In this document: in pieces, positions 35,638 through 45,082 of the stretch | How positions within the stretch are numbered: the first letter of the stretch is position 1 | Layout of the letters: the number at the start of each line of letters is the position of its first letter | Origin: Gluconacetobacter johannae | GTDB lineage: Bacteria > Pseudomonadota > Alphaproteobacteria > Acetobacterales > Acetobacteraceae | Assembly (NCBI RefSeq): GCF_014174305.1 | Contig: NZ_JABEQH010000018.1 | Span: 27,816-91,815 of the forward strand | Length of the DNA stretch: 64,000 nucleotides | Direction: 5' to 3' | The notes under the pieces: generated by a model | Database searches by the model: none | The model's input: only the letters and a program-made list of their open reading frames with translations | Told to the model about the DNA's origin: nothing | Program-made: the position numbers and the translations under genes

Positions 35638-35823
35638 ATGTCGCAAGTCCCGGCGTTTCAAGATGGCCCACGCCCAGAACCTCCGGTTCCGGTGCCGCCA
35701 TGGCCCGTGCCGCCCCCAGGCGACGTCCCCGTCCCGCGTCCGGACGAGGAGGATGAGGAGGACGAGGAAGATGAAGAGGACGAGGCCGATGACGCGGCCC
35801 GGCGCAGGCCGCTGAACCGGTAG
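35638..35823 (+). CDS. Small proline-rich protein with poly-acidic tail
   Basis: 61 residues. The N-terminal half is Pro-rich (PRPEPPVPVPPWPVPPPGDV); the C-terminal half is a run of Asp/Glu from tandem GAG/GAC-type codons (DEEDEEDEEDEEDEADD) ending in RRRPLNR. A GGGAGGGAGATG sequence precedes the ATG, a strong ribosome site. No family is recognised. The acidic run makes it a candidate metal, DNA-mimic or RNA-polymerase-binding peptide, but nothing shows which. Confidence 0.5.
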   Translation: MSQVPAFQDGPRPEPPVPVPPWPVPPPGDVPVPRPDEEDEEDEEDEEDEADDAARRRPLNR

Positions 35824-35985
35824 CCTGACGGGCGATGGCGGCAAGCGGGGGCCGATTGACGTCGAAAAGGCATGACATGGGGCGCGCGTTGGCCGGCCCG
35901 AGGGCGAGTCCCTGACGCAACCGCGCATTCGCACTTGCGTCCGGCAGCAGCATTCCGCCGTCCAACACATTGATATCAAGAAAGA

Positions 35986-36060
<75 letters not shown>

Positions 36061-36152
36061 CGGCCGATGAGGGCTATATCCGACCCGTGGCATGGCTGCA
36101 ATATGCTGAATGACTATCCATCCCCCGAAATTGAATTATATGTGGGGGGGTG

Positions 36153-37625
36153 ATGAGCGAGACGATCTCTGCCCGGACCACCCGCCTGGTCCGTGGGGCC
36201 GGCTGGTCCCGCCGGACGGCGGCCTTGCGCCATGTCTGGACCATCGACGGCCTGGTCGAATGCTCCGGATGCGGTCTGTTCCAGCGCATGCCGGCGCTGG
36301 AGCCGGGGCATCTGGCGTCCTGCGCCCGATGCCAGCAGACGCTGGAATGGCGGCGGCGGACGTCGCCCCTGCAGACCCCCCTGGCATTCTGCATCAGTTC
36401 CTGCGCGCTGTACTTGGCGGCGCTGGCGTCGTCGCTGATGACGCTGGATGTCTATGGCCGCGAACGGACCGTCAGCCTGCTGACCGGGCCGATGGAATTG
36501 CTGCACGAGGGTTGGGGCGAGGCCGGGTTGCTGGTCGGGATCGTCACCATCGTCGCGCCGGCGATCGTCATCGGCATGATGTTCGCGATCCTGTATGCCG
36601 CCAGCCGCCGCCAGATGCCGGACTGGGCGCCCCATCTGCTGATCTGGTACGAAAAGCTCCGTCCCTGGTCGATGGTCGAGGTCTATGTCCTGGGCATCTT
36701 CGTCGCCTATACCAAGCTGACGGATCTGGCCCATGTCGATGTCGGGCCGGCGGTCTACCTGATCGCGGCGCTGATGCTGACGATGGCGGCCACCGATTCG
36801 ACCCTCGATACCGAACTGATCTGGCAGCATCGGCGCGTGGAGTCCATCACCCGGATGGAAAACGGCGAACGGGTGCGGGTCCGCCATGTGCGGATAGACG
36901 AGATCGACATGCCGCCGGTGGACCATCTGGTGGCGTGCCCCGCCTGCGGCCTGGTGGGCGAATTGAGCCGGCCGGTCAGCAATCTGCAATGCGTGGGCAT
37001 GTGTCCGCGCTGCGACCACCGCGTCTGGCGCCGGGCGCCCCAGGCGCTGGCGCGGCCGACGGCGTTCCTGATTTCGGCGGTGATCTGCTATTTTCCCGCC
37101 AACCTGCTTCCGGTCATGACCTTCTTCAAGATCGGCGGCGGGGGCGGGCACACCATCATCGAGGGCGCGATCGAGCTGTGGCAGGACGGGATGGTGCCGC
37201 TTTCGCTGCTGGTCTTCTTCGCCAGCATCGTCGTGCCGATGCTCAAGATCCTCAGCCTCGGCTGGATGCTGATCGCGACCTGGCGGGGATCGTCCTTCGC
37301 GCTGGTGCAGCGGACGCGGCTGTTCCATGTCGTTGACATCATCGGGCGCTGGTCGATGATCGACGTGTTCATGGTGTCGATCCTGGTGGCGGTGGTGCGA
37401 TTCAATTCGCTGGCCAATGTCACGGCGAATGCCGGAATGGTGTCCTTTGCCGCGGTGGTCGTCCTGACCCTGTTCGCGGCATGGAGTTTCGATCCGCGAT
37501 TGATGTGGGACGCGGCCGGGCAGAACCGGCCGGCCCCCGGCGGCGGGCAGGCGTCCGCGGTGGTGCGTACGCGCGACGGCCATGCCGTGGCGGAAACTGA
37601 GATGATGGAGCCAGGGCAGGCGTGA
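36153..37625 (+). CDS. pqiA: Paraquat-inducible protein A (PqiA)
   Basis: 490 residues. Two homologous halves, each with a zinc-ribbon-like Cys pair motif (CSGCGLFQ...CARC; CPACGLVGE...CPRC) followed by four membrane helices. The second half has YFPANLLPVMTFFKIGGGG and HTIIEGAIELWQDGMVPLSLLVFFASIVVPMLKI, the PqiA signature. It is the inner-membrane partner of an MCE protein in phospholipid transport between envelope membranes. The ATG at 36153 follows a G-rich stretch; a GTG at 36150 precedes it. It overlaps pqiB by 4 bp. Confidence 0.95.
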   Translation: MSETISARTTRLVRGAGWSRRTAALRHVWTIDGLVECSGCGLFQRMPALEPGHLASCARCQQTLEWRRRTSPLQTPLAFCISSCALYLAALASSLMTLDVYGRERTVSLLTGPMELLHEGWGEAGLLVGIVTIVAPAIVIGMMFAILYAASRRQMPDWAPHLLIWYEKLRPWSMVEVYVLGIFVAYTKLTDLAHVDVGPAVYLIAALMLTMAATDSTLDTELIWQHRRVESITRMENGERVRVRHVRIDEIDMPPVDHLVACPACGLVGELSRPVSNLQCVGMCPRCDHRVWRRAPQALARPTAFLISAVICYFPANLLPVMTFFKIGGGGGHTIIEGAIELWQDGMVPLSLLVFFASIVVPMLKILSLGWMLIATWRGSSFALVQRTRLFHVVDIIGRWSMIDVFMVSILVAVVRFNSLANVTANAGMVSFAAVVVLTLFAAWSFDPRLMWDAAGQNRPAPGGGQASAVVRTRDGHAVAETEMMEPGQA

Positions 37626-39307
37626 CGGACGACCCTCAAGATCATACCGGTGGACGATCGTCCGTTCCGCCGGAAGCCTCGGAGAGGCGGTTCCGGTTCT
37701 CGATCGTCTGGTTCGTTCCCATCGTGGCGATCGGCATCGCCGGCTACCTGGGCTGGCGCGGCTTCATGGGACGCGGGCCGGAGATCACGATCACCTTCGA
37801 CACCGCCGACGGGCTGACCAGCGGCCAGACCCAGGTCAAGAACAAGGCCGTCCCGCTGGGCACGGTCGAGGCCGTCACCCTGACCCCGGACATGCGCCAT
37901 GTCGAGGTCCGCGTGCGGATGAGCGCGCGCTCGGCGCCGATGCTGACCGATCATGCGCGCTTCTGGGTGGTCCGGCCCCGGCTGAACGGCGCCAGCATCA
38001 CGGGGCTGGAGACCCTGATGTCGGGGGCCTATATCTCGATGGACCCGGGCGAGCCCGGCGGCCAGCGCACGACCGAGTTCAAGGGGCTGGAATCCCCGCC
38101 GGGCATCCGTTCCGACCAGCCGGGCAACACCTACACCCTTATCAGCGCGACCCTGGGGTCGATCGGGCAGGGGGCGCCGGTCTTTTTCCGCGACATCGAC
38201 GTCGGCGAAGTCCTGGGCTACACCATGCCGCCGGGCGGCGAGGGGCCGATCCTGGTCCAGGTCTTCATCCGCGAACCCTATGACCGCTATCTGCGGACCG
38301 ACACGCGTTTCTGGAACGTCTCGGGCGTGCAGGTCGGGTTCGGGGCCGGCGGGCTGAAGGTCAAGCTGCAATCGTTGCAGGCCCTGTTCTCGGGCGGGGT
38401 GGCGTTCGGCCTGGCGCAGCGGCGCGAGGCGCAGGGCGTGCCCGCGGCCCCCAAGAATTCGGTGTTCCGCCTGTACGAAAGCCAGGAAGCCGCCGATAAT
38501 GCCGGCTATCGCGAGCGGCTGTCCCTGGCGACCTATCTGACCAGTTCGGTATCCGGGCTGGCGGTCGGGGCGCAGGTCACGATGTTCGGCATCCAGGTCG
38601 GGACGGTCACCAGCGTGAAGCTGGATCTGGACCCGAAGGCCGGGAAGGCCCGCGTCCGTGTCGGCATGGAGATCCAGCCCGAGCGGATCCTGGATGAGGA
38701 CGAAATCCATCACGACGCCATGGCCGGCATGGTCCAGGCGCTGGTGGACAACGGGCTGCGCGCCTCGGTCGATACCGCCAGCTTCCTGACCGGCGAGGCG
38801 GTCATCGGCCTCAATTTCGTGAAGAACGCCACGCCCGCCGTGGTGCAGGCCGAGGGCACGACGCTGGTCATTCCCGGCAAGGCCGGCGGCATGGGCGGCA
38901 TCATGGATTCGCTGTCCACCGTCGCGGACAAGATCGCCGCGATGCCGCTGACGCAGGTGGGCGAGAACCTGAACAATCTGCTGGCCCATTCCGACGCACG
39001 CATCAACAGCCCCGAGGTCCGGCAGGCGATCGCCGCCCTGCGGGATTCGCTGCGTAGCGTCCAGGGCCTGGCCGGCGACGCCCGCCACGGCATGCATCCG
39101 CTGTTCGAGCGCCTGCCGCAGATGAGCGAGCAGTTGGACAAGACGCTGAAGAACGCCAACGTCCTGCTGGCCAGCTATGGCGGGGACACCGATTTCCACC
39201 GCGACCTGCAACATATGCTGGTGCAACTGGACGAGGCCGCGCGGTCGCTACGCTTCCTGACCGATTTCCTCAATCGCCATCCTTCGGCGCTGATTACGGG
39301 ACGCTAG
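37622..39307 (+). CDS. pqiB: PqiB, MCE-domain envelope lipid-transport protein
   Basis: 561 residues, GTG start overlapping pqiA. One N-terminal membrane anchor (FSIVWFVPIVAIGIAGYLGW) is followed by three MCE domains, each opening with a beta strand such as EITITFDTADGLTSGQTQVKNKAVPLGTVE, YTLISATLGSIGQGAPVFFRDIDVG and YLTSSVSGLAVGAQVTMFGIQVGTV. A long C-terminal helical stretch (LSTVADKIAAMPLTQVGENLNNLL, LPQMSEQLDKTLKN) forms the needle spanning the periplasm, as in PqiB/YebT. Confidence 0.95.
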   Translation: MTDDPQDHTGGRSSVPPEASERRFRFSIVWFVPIVAIGIAGYLGWRGFMGRGPEITITFDTADGLTSGQTQVKNKAVPLGTVEAVTLTPDMRHVEVRVRMSARSAPMLTDHARFWVVRPRLNGASITGLETLMSGAYISMDPGEPGGQRTTEFKGLESPPGIRSDQPGNTYTLISATLGSIGQGAPVFFRDIDVGEVLGYTMPPGGEGPILVQVFIREPYDRYLRTDTRFWNVSGVQVGFGAGGLKVKLQSLQALFSGGVAFGLAQRREAQGVPAAPKNSVFRLYESQEAADNAGYRERLSLATYLTSSVSGLAVGAQVTMFGIQVGTVTSVKLDLDPKAGKARVRVGMEIQPERILDEDEIHHDAMAGMVQALVDNGLRASVDTASFLTGEAVIGLNFVKNATPAVVQAEGTTLVIPGKAGGMGGIMDSLSTVADKIAAMPLTQVGENLNNLLAHSDARINSPEVRQAIAALRDSLRSVQGLAGDARHGMHPLFERLPQMSEQLDKTLKNANVLLASYGGDTDFHRDLQHMLVQLDEAARSLRFLTDFLNRHPSALITGR

Positions 39308-39310
39308 TCG

Positions 39311-39952
39311 ATGACATTGCCTGGGTACACATCGAACCACCGCCCCGCGTCGCGCCGGGCGGTGCTGGGGCGCGGTCTGGGCCTGCTGGCGGTCGCGGCC
39401 GTCGCCCCGCTGGCCGCGTGCTCGTCCGATCCGGCCTTCTATACGTTGGCTCCCTGGCCCGGCCCGGCCCAGGGCGGGGCGCCCGCGGTGATCGAGGTCC
39501 GGACCCCCACCGTCGCGCTGTCGCTGGATCGTGACCGGATCGTGGGCAGCGATGGTGATTATCGGATCAAGCTCAGCAGCGGCGATGCCTGGAGCGAATC
39601 GCTGCCGACCATGATCGCTCATGTGCTGACCGCGAACCTGCAGCAACGCCTGCCGGGGAGCGCGGTGTTCGCGCAGAACGATTCAGCGGCCGGCACGCCG
39701 CTGGCGGTGGTGGAACTGGATGTGACGCGCTTCGCGCGCGACGGCGCGGGGCGTGCCGTCCTGGCGGGCAGCCTGGCCGTCCACCCGGTTGGCGTGCCCG
39801 GATCGTCCAGCGTGCTGGGCCTGACCCTGCCGGTGCAGGGCGGGGGCACGCCCGGCATGGTGGCGGCGCTGAGCGGCTTGCTGGGACAGGTCGCCGATGA
39901 GGCGGCGGTACGGCTGCGAACCCTGGGTGCAGGCCTCAAAACGCTGCCCTGA
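39311..39952 (+). CDS. pqiC: PqiC-like lipoprotein (ABC-type transport auxiliary component)
   Basis: 213 residues. The signal peptide contains twin Arg (SRRAVLGRGLGLLAVAAVAP) and a lipobox LAAC, so the mature protein is lipidated at the Cys before SSDP. The domain carries FYTLAPWPG near the mature N-terminus and a C-terminal amphipathic helix, as in PqiC/DUF330. It anchors the PqiB needle at the outer membrane. It starts 4 bp after pqiB. Confidence 0.93.
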   Translation: MTLPGYTSNHRPASRRAVLGRGLGLLAVAAVAPLAACSSDPAFYTLAPWPGPAQGGAPAVIEVRTPTVALSLDRDRIVGSDGDYRIKLSSGDAWSESLPTMIAHVLTANLQQRLPGSAVFAQNDSAAGTPLAVVELDVTRFARDGAGRAVLAGSLAVHPVGVPGSSSVLGLTLPVQGGGTPGMVAALSGLLGQVADEAAVRLRTLGAGLKTLP

Positions 39953-39996
39953 AATCGGGGTCCAGGGCCTCAGGCCCTGGTGGGTTCCCCACCCAG
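39953..39996 (-). repeat. Dispersed palindromic repeat, module B (reverse)
   Basis: CCAGGGCC-TCA-GGCCCTGG flanked by GGGGT and GGTGGGTT. This is the complement of module B and its link to module A at 11790-11826. It sits between pqiC and the nusG terminator. Confidence 0.8.
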
Positions 39997-40001
39997 CGGA
40001 A

Positions 40002-40029
40002 ATAAAAAAGGGCGCCACAGGGCGCCCTT
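40002..40029 (-). terminator. Rho-independent terminator of secE-nusG
   Basis: The minus strand reads AAGGGCGCC-CTG-TGGCGCCCTT with a following run of T residues (TTTTTTATTT), a GC-rich stem plus U-tract located 27 bp past the nusG stop. Confidence 0.9.
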
Positions 40030-40055
40030 CGTTCGTCCGGAACCGTCGGAGACGA

Positions 40056-40586
40056 TCAGAGCTTCTCGACCTGGCTGTATTCCAGATCGACCGGCGTGGA
40101 GCGGCCGAAGATCGAGACGCTGACCTTGAGGCGCGCCTTTTCCTCGTCCACTTCCTCGATCGTGCCGTTGAAGGAGGTGAACGGGCCGTCGGAGACGCGC
40201 ACCTGCTCGCCGATCTCGAAGGTGACGGAAGGACGGGGGCGTTCCACCCCTTCCTGCGCCTGCTTCATGATCCGCTCGGCCTCGGCGTTGGGAATCGGCG
40301 AGGGACGGGTCTTGCTGCCCAGGAAGCCGGTGACCTTGGGCGTGTCCTTGACCAGATGCCAGGCGTCGTCGGTCAGTTCCATGTTGACCAGGACGTAGCC
40401 GGGGAAGAATTTCCGCTCGGAGCTGACCTTCTGGCCACGGCGGACCTCGACGACCTCCTCGGAGGGCACCAGGATATCGCCGAAATGGTCGGACAGCCCC
40501 TTCTGCGCCGCCTGCTCCTTGATGTGCTGGGCGATCTTCTTTTCGAAGCCTGAATAGACGTGAACGACGTACCAACGTTTTGCCAT
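40056..40586 (-). CDS. nusG: Transcription termination/antitermination factor NusG
   Basis: 176 residues from the ATG at 40586. NGN domain: [65 protein letters not shown] domain: [51 protein letters not shown]. It binds RNA polymerase and Rho or the ribosome. It is 10 bp downstream of secE, the standard bacterial order. Confidence 0.98.
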   Translation of the reverse strand: MAKRWYVVHVYSGFEKKIAQHIKEQAAQKGLSDHFGDILVPSEEVVEVRRGQKVSSERKFFPGYVLVNMELTDDAWHLVKDTPKVTGFLGSKTRPSPIPNAEAERIMKQAQEGVERPRPSVTFEIGEQVRVSDGPFTSFNGTIEEVDEEKARLKVSVSIFGRSTPVDLEYSQVEKL

Positions 40587-40596
40587 GGTCCGTTCC

Positions 40597-40791
40597 TCAG
40601 CCTCCAAGCCCAAAAAGTTCACGTACGCCGAGGCCGATGATCTGGTCGACGACAAAGAAAAATGCCGACGTCAGGGCGGCCATGGCCAGCACCGCCCCGG
40701 TCGTCACCAGTGTGGCGCGACGCGTGGGCCATGTGACCTTGCCCGCTTCCGCACGGACCTCTTGCACAAATTTCGCGGGACTGACCGACAC
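40597..40791 (-). CDS. secE: Preprotein translocase subunit SecE
   Basis: 64 residues from a GTG at 40791 preceded by AAGAAGG; the longer upstream reading has no conserved residues. It contains the family core [22 protein letters not shown] followed by one membrane helix ([24 protein letters not shown]). It stabilises SecY in the inner membrane. Placement between tRNA-Trp and nusG is conserved across bacteria. Confidence 0.96.
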   Translation of the reverse strand: MSVSPAKFVQEVRAEAGKVTWPTRRATLVTTGAVLAMAALTSAFFFVVDQIIGLGVRELFGLGG

Positions 40792-40919
40792 GAAACACCC
40801 TTCTTGTAACACCACGCCGCCGTCCATCCGGCGAGAATGGCGGACGGGGCTGAAAAACGCCTCAACTGCATGTCGGGGCACCGTAATGCACCGCACGGGG
40901 TCAACCCGAACGGGGCGGT

Positions 40920-40996
40920 TGGCAGGGGCGGAGGGTCTCGAACCCGCAACCTCCGGTTTTGGAGACCGGCGCTCTAGCCAATTGAGCTACACCCCT
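40920..40996 (-). tRNA. tRNA-Trp (anticodon CCA)
   Basis: Minus-strand cloverleaf: acceptor AGGGGTG/CGCCCCT, D arm GCTC-AATTGGCTA-GAGC, anticodon stem CCGGT/ACCGG with loop CTCCAAA, T arm GCGGG/CTCGC-like pairing, discriminator G, encoded CCA. It lies upstream of secE. Confidence 0.97.
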
Positions 40997-41221
40997 GCAT
41001 GCCGCCTTCGGCGCCGACCAAGAGATAGCGGAAAGCTGTCCCCTTGGCCACCCGTGCGAACCCGGCGCAGGCAGCGGAAAAAAGTATGCCCGGCCGGCAA
41101 AGTCAAGGGGGTGCGTGCGATTCCCGTGACCAGGGACCCTGAGCATGGGGGAATGGCGGCGTATTGCATGTGGGCGGGACTTGCCGCCGGGCGGGGTTCG
41201 GCGTTATGAACGTCGCCATGG

Positions 41222-41295
41222 GCGGGCGTAGCATAGTGGTAATGCAGTAGCCTTCCAAGCTTCTGAGGAGGGTTCGATTCCCTTCGCCCGCTCCA
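41222..41295 (+). tRNA. tRNA-Gly (anticodon TCC)
   Basis: Acceptor GCGGGCG/CGCCCGC, D arm GCAT...ATGC, anticodon loop CTTCCAA on the stem GTAGC/GCTTC (one T-T mismatch), T arm AGGG-TTCGATT-CCCT, discriminator T, encoded CCA. Confidence 0.95.
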
Positions 41296-41376
41296 TTTCC
41301 CCATCCTGAAAAATGATCCCGGTATGGTGGTGCGGCATGTGCGCGCGTCATGCGCCGGGGAAATTGTCGGGGCTGC

Positions 41377-42885
41377 ATGTCCGATTCGCCCCTTCGCCCC
41401 AATGTGGTCCTGGCGACCTGTTGCCTGAGCCTGCTGCTGGTGATGATGGACGTGACCATCGTCAACGTGGCGCTGCCGTCGATTCGCGCCGATCTGGGCG
41501 GGCGGTTCTCGACCCTGCAATGGGTTGTCGATGCCTATACGCTGGTGGTGGCCAGCCTGCTGGTGCTGGCGGGGTCCACCGCCGACCGCATCGGCCGCAG
41601 GCGGGTCTTCGTGACGGGAATCGCGACCTTCTGCCTGGGCTCGGTCCTGTGCGGCCTGGCGCCGTCCGCCCTGGCCCTGGTGCTGGCGCGGGGGTTCCAG
41701 GGGCTGGGGGGCGCCATGCTCAACCCGGTGGCGCTGTCGATCATCGCCAATGTCTTTACCGCCCCCGGCGCGCGGGCGCGGGCGATCGGGATGTGGGGGG
41801 CCATGTCGGGCGTGGCGCTGGCGCTGGGGCCGCTGGCGGGCGGCGTGCTGACGACGTACGCGGGGTGGCGGGCGGTGTTCTGGGTCAATGTGCCGGTCGG
41901 CCTGCTGGCGATCTGGCTCAGCCGGCGGTTCATCCCCGAATCCCGTGCCGTACGGGCGCGGGCGATCGACGTCCCGGCGCAGGTCCTGGTCGCGCTGACG
42001 CTGGCCGCCGTGACGGCCGCCCTGATCGAGGTCCGGGATTATGGCTGGCGCGCCCCGGCGATCGGCGGGGGGCTGGGGCTGGCGGGGCTGGGCGTGGTGG
42101 CCCTGGTCGCGGTGGAACGACGTCGCGCGCAGCCGCTGCTGGATGTCCGCTTCTTTCGCGCGCTGCCGTTTACCGGCGCGATCCTGATCGCGATCTGCGC
42201 CTTTGCCATCTTCAGCGCCTTCCTGTTCCTGAACACGCTGTACCTGCAGGACGTGCGGGGCCTGTCCCCTCTGCGCGCGGGGCTGTGCACGCTGCCGTTC
42301 GCGCTGGGGGTCATGGCCTGCGCGCCGCTGTCGGGCCGGCTGGTGGCCGCGCGGGGCGCGCGCCTGCCGCTGCTGCTGTCGGCGACGGGGCTGGGGGGCG
42401 GGGCGCTGCTGCTGACGGGGCTGGCCGATGCGACGCCGCTGGGCCTGCTGGCGGTGTCCTACGGGCTGTGCGGGTGCGGATTCGGCCTGTGCAACGCGCC
42501 GATCACCAATACCGCCGTGTCGGGCATGCCGCGCGACCAGGCGGGGCTGGCCGCGGCCCTTGCCTCGACCAGCCGGCAGGTCGGCGCGCTGCTGGGGATC
42601 GCGGTATCCGGCACGATGACGGCGTCGGCGATGGCCGGGGCGGGCCCTGCGGGGGCCGGCGGCGATCGGGTCGCCATGGCCCTGCTGCCGCTGGCCAGCC
42701 ATCGTGTCTGGTGGGGCGTGGTGGCGCTGGCCGGCTTCATCGCGTGGCTGGGCCTGCTGTCGACCGGTGCGCGGGCCCGCGCCAGCGTCCTGGCGGTTCG
42801 TGCGATGCTGGAGGGCGGGGCGGGTTCCACCCCGGACATCCGCCCGGCCGGTCAGAGGACCGAGAGCACGCCCCCGTCCACATAA
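41377..42885 (+). CDS. MFS multidrug exporter, DHA2 family (EmrB/QacA-like)
   Basis: 502 residues from the ATG at 41377; an ATG at 41350 is also possible. About fourteen hydrophobic helices. TM1 motif LLLVMMDVTIVNVALPSIRADL, motif A-like loop GSTADRIGRRRVF and motif C GVALALGPLAGGVLTTYAGWRAVFWVNVPVG are those of proton-driven drug exporters with fourteen helices. No membrane fusion partner (EmrA) is nearby. The 3' end overlaps the convergent SDR gene by 34 bp. Confidence 0.9.
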   Translation: MSDSPLRPNVVLATCCLSLLLVMMDVTIVNVALPSIRADLGGRFSTLQWVVDAYTLVVASLLVLAGSTADRIGRRRVFVTGIATFCLGSVLCGLAPSALALVLARGFQGLGGAMLNPVALSIIANVFTAPGARARAIGMWGAMSGVALALGPLAGGVLTTYAGWRAVFWVNVPVGLLAIWLSRRFIPESRAVRARAIDVPAQVLVALTLAAVTAALIEVRDYGWRAPAIGGGLGLAGLGVVALVAVERRRAQPLLDVRFFRALPFTGAILIAICAFAIFSAFLFLNTLYLQDVRGLSPLRAGLCTLPFALGVMACAPLSGRLVAARGARLPLLLSATGLGGGALLLTGLADATPLGLLAVSYGLCGCGFGLCNAPITNTAVSGMPRDQAGLAAALASTSRQVGALLGIAVSGTMTASAMAGAGPAGAGGDRVAMALLPLASHRVWWGVVALAGFIAWLGLLSTGARARASVLAVRAMLEGGAGSTPDIRPAGQRTESTPPST

Positions 42886-43637
42886 AGCGTCTGGCCATTG
42901 ACGAAGGACGAGGCGTCGGAGGCCAGGAAGACCGCCGCCCCCTGCAATTCCTCGACCTTTCCCCAGCGGCCGGCGGGGGTCCGCTTTTTCAGCCAGGCGT
43001 TGAAATCCGGGTCCTCGACCAGCGCGCGATTCAGTGGCGTCTCGAAATAACCCGGCCCGATGGCGTTGATCTGCAGCCCGTGCCGCGCCCAGTCGGCGCA
43101 CATGCCCTTGGTCAGGTTCTTCACCGCGCCCTTCGATGCCGTGTAGGGGGCGATGCCCGGCCGGGCGAGTTCGCACTGCACGCTGCCGATATTGATGATC
43201 TTGCCCTCGCCGCGCGGGATCATGTGCCGGGCGACCGCCGTGCCGACATAGAAGACGCTGTCCAGGTTCGTCCGCATCAGTTCCGACCAGTCCTCGGCCG
43301 AAAAACTGTCCAGCGGCGCGCGGCGCTGGATGCCGGCATTGTTGACCAGGATGCGGATGGGGCCGGAGGCCTCCTCCAGCCGGCGCACGCCGTCCTCGAC
43401 GGCCAGGCGGTCGGTCACGTCGAACGCGCTGGTCAGAATGGTGCGCTCCACCCCGTCCGGGGCCGCCTGGCGCAGCAGGGCGGCGGCGGCGTCCAGGCGG
43501 GCGGCGTCGCGGCCGTTCAGCACCACACGCGCGCCGGCGTCGGCCAGGCCGGCGGCGATCGCCAGGCCGATGCCGCCGCTCGATCCCGTCACGAGGGCCA
43601 GCCGTCCGGTCAGGTCGAAAAGGGCAAGAGAAGACAT
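42852..43637 (-). CDS. gno: Gluconate 5-dehydrogenase-like SDR
   Basis: 261 residues from the ATG at 43637. FDLTGRLALVTGSSGGIGLAIAAGLADAGARVVLNGRD is the NAD(P) site; LVNNAGIQRRAPLDSFSAEDW and YTASKGAVKNLTKGMCADWARHGLQINAIGPGYF with YxxxK, and the closing FVNGQTLYVDGGVLSVL, closely match gluconate 5-dehydrogenases (Gno/IdnO) that interconvert gluconate and 5-ketogluconate in the cytoplasm. The substrate is inferred from the family and from the divergent LacI regulator 157 bp away. Confidence 0.85.
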   Translation of the reverse strand: MSSLALFDLTGRLALVTGSSGGIGLAIAAGLADAGARVVLNGRDAARLDAAAALLRQAAPDGVERTILTSAFDVTDRLAVEDGVRRLEEASGPIRILVNNAGIQRRAPLDSFSAEDWSELMRTNLDSVFYVGTAVARHMIPRGEGKIINIGSVQCELARPGIAPYTASKGAVKNLTKGMCADWARHGLQINAIGPGYFETPLNRALVEDPDFNAWLKKRTPAGRWGKVEELQGAAVFLASDASSFVNGQTLYVDGGVLSVL

Positions 43638-43794
43638 GTTGGGCGGTTCCCGTTCCTGTTCTTGATAGGCCGGCCCGTATCGGGACAGGAACATGGCGGC
43701 CTTGTCCATATTTCCGGCGTCCATTTCACCTGCCCCGGACTATAAGTTTCCGTGAGCGATTCGACGCGGGCAGGCAGGGGTTTTAGGGCCGGGC

Positions 43795-44940
43795 ATGACA
43801 GGCAGGACGCGGACAGGGGTCGGCTTGGCCGGGCAGGTGATCGAAATCCCTGCTCCGTCCCCCGTGGCCGGGGCGCGGGCGCAGGGCGGGCGGCCCACCA
43901 TCATGGATGTCTCGGCGCGCGCCGGGGTGTCGCGCATGACCGTCTCGCGCGCCCTGCGCGCGCCTCACCTGGTGCGCGAGGACACGCGCCGCGCCATCGA
44001 ACGTGCGATCGCGGAGCTGGGCTATGTGCCCGATCGCGCAGCGGAGGCCCTGTCCACCCGTCGCAGCGGATTCGTCGGCCTGGTGGTGCCCACCCTGACC
44101 AACACCAATTTCGCCGATGCCGCGCGGGGGCTGACCGAGGTTATCCGCCGCGAGGGATATGAGTTGCTGATTGGGTATACCGATTATGACGAAAACGCAA
44201 TGCTGCGCCATGTGCGCGACATGCTGGCCCGTCGGGCGGAGGCCCTGGTGCTGCCGGCGGGGCCGCGCGGCCCCGCCCTGCGCGGCCTGCTGGCGGCGGA
44301 GACGATCCCGATCGTCCAGATGGCGGGGCTGGCCAGCCGGCCGGTGCACCGCATGGTCGGCTACTCGAATCGCGAGGCAGGCCGGATGGCCGCGCGGCAC
44401 CTGATGGCGCTGGGCCACCGGCGCATCGGCGCGCTGGGGGCGGCGGGCGACGGGCTGTCCTGCGACCATCGTGGCGGCGAGCGCCTGGACGGCTTCGCCG
44501 AGGCGCTGCGCGAGGCCGGGCGGTCCGACGCGCTGGTGCTGCGCCTGGGCAATCCGCCGGTCTCGTTCACCCATGGCGCGCAGGCCATGGCCCATTTGCT
44601 GGACCTGGCGCCGGACCTGGAGGCCGTGTTCGCCGTGTCCGACCTGGTCGGCGTGGGTGCGCTGATGGAATGCCGCAGGCGCGGCGTGCGGGTGCCGGAG
44701 GATGTGTCGCTGATCGGATTCGGCGGGTTCGAGGTGGGGCGGCAGATGGTGCCCGCCCTGACCACCGTCGCGGTCGATTTCCGCGCCCTGGGCGAGCGGA
44801 CGGGGGGCATGGTGCTGGACCTGCTGGCCGGCCGATCGGACGTGCCCCGGATCGTCGATCTGGGCGTGACGCTGGTCGAGCGCGAAACGACCGCCTTCCG
44901 TCCGGCAGGCGGCACGTCCGCCGCATGCGCGCCCCCTTGA
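43795..44940 (+). CDS. LacI-family regulator (GntR/gluconate type)
   Basis: 381 residues. HTH: TIMDVSARAGVSRMTVSRALRAPHLVREDTRRAIERAIAELGYVPDRAAEALS. It begins near residue 35, so the first ~34 residues are an unusual extension or the true start is internal. The effector domain follows: GFVGLVVPTLTNTNFADAARGLTEVIRREGYELLIGYTDYD, RHLMALGHRRIGALGAAGD, VFAVSDLVGVGALMECRRRGVRVPEDVSLIGFGGFE. Close in pattern to gluconate-utilisation repressors. It is divergent from the gluconate dehydrogenase, whose expression it likely controls through the 43638-43794 gap. Confidence 0.92.
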   Translation: MTGRTRTGVGLAGQVIEIPAPSPVAGARAQGGRPTIMDVSARAGVSRMTVSRALRAPHLVREDTRRAIERAIAELGYVPDRAAEALSTRRSGFVGLVVPTLTNTNFADAARGLTEVIRREGYELLIGYTDYDENAMLRHVRDMLARRAEALVLPAGPRGPALRGLLAAETIPIVQMAGLASRPVHRMVGYSNREAGRMAARHLMALGHRRIGALGAAGDGLSCDHRGGERLDGFAEALREAGRSDALVLRLGNPPVSFTHGAQAMAHLLDLAPDLEAVFAVSDLVGVGALMECRRRGVRVPEDVSLIGFGGFEVGRQMVPALTTVAVDFRALGERTGGMVLDLLAGRSDVPRIVDLGVTLVERETTAFRPAGGTSAACAPP

Positions 44941-45082
44941 CAAGAGGCCGGACGGCCCCTTCGGACGACGCTCGGGGCAATCGCCTCGGTTGCGTGACGC
45001 GGGGCAGCGTGCTAGACGCGCCGCCAGTGGCATCGGGTGCGTTCTGGCGCCTGCCGGCCTGCTGTAGCGACCAAGATCTGGG

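Noticed and set aside
35225..35968. 247-codon minus-strand frame next to tRNA-Thr, considered as an integrase remnant or small gene
   Set aside because: No integrase motif (R..H-R-H-Y) or any recognisable domain; most of it is complementary to the two small proline-rich ORFs on the plus strand, which have ribosome sites.
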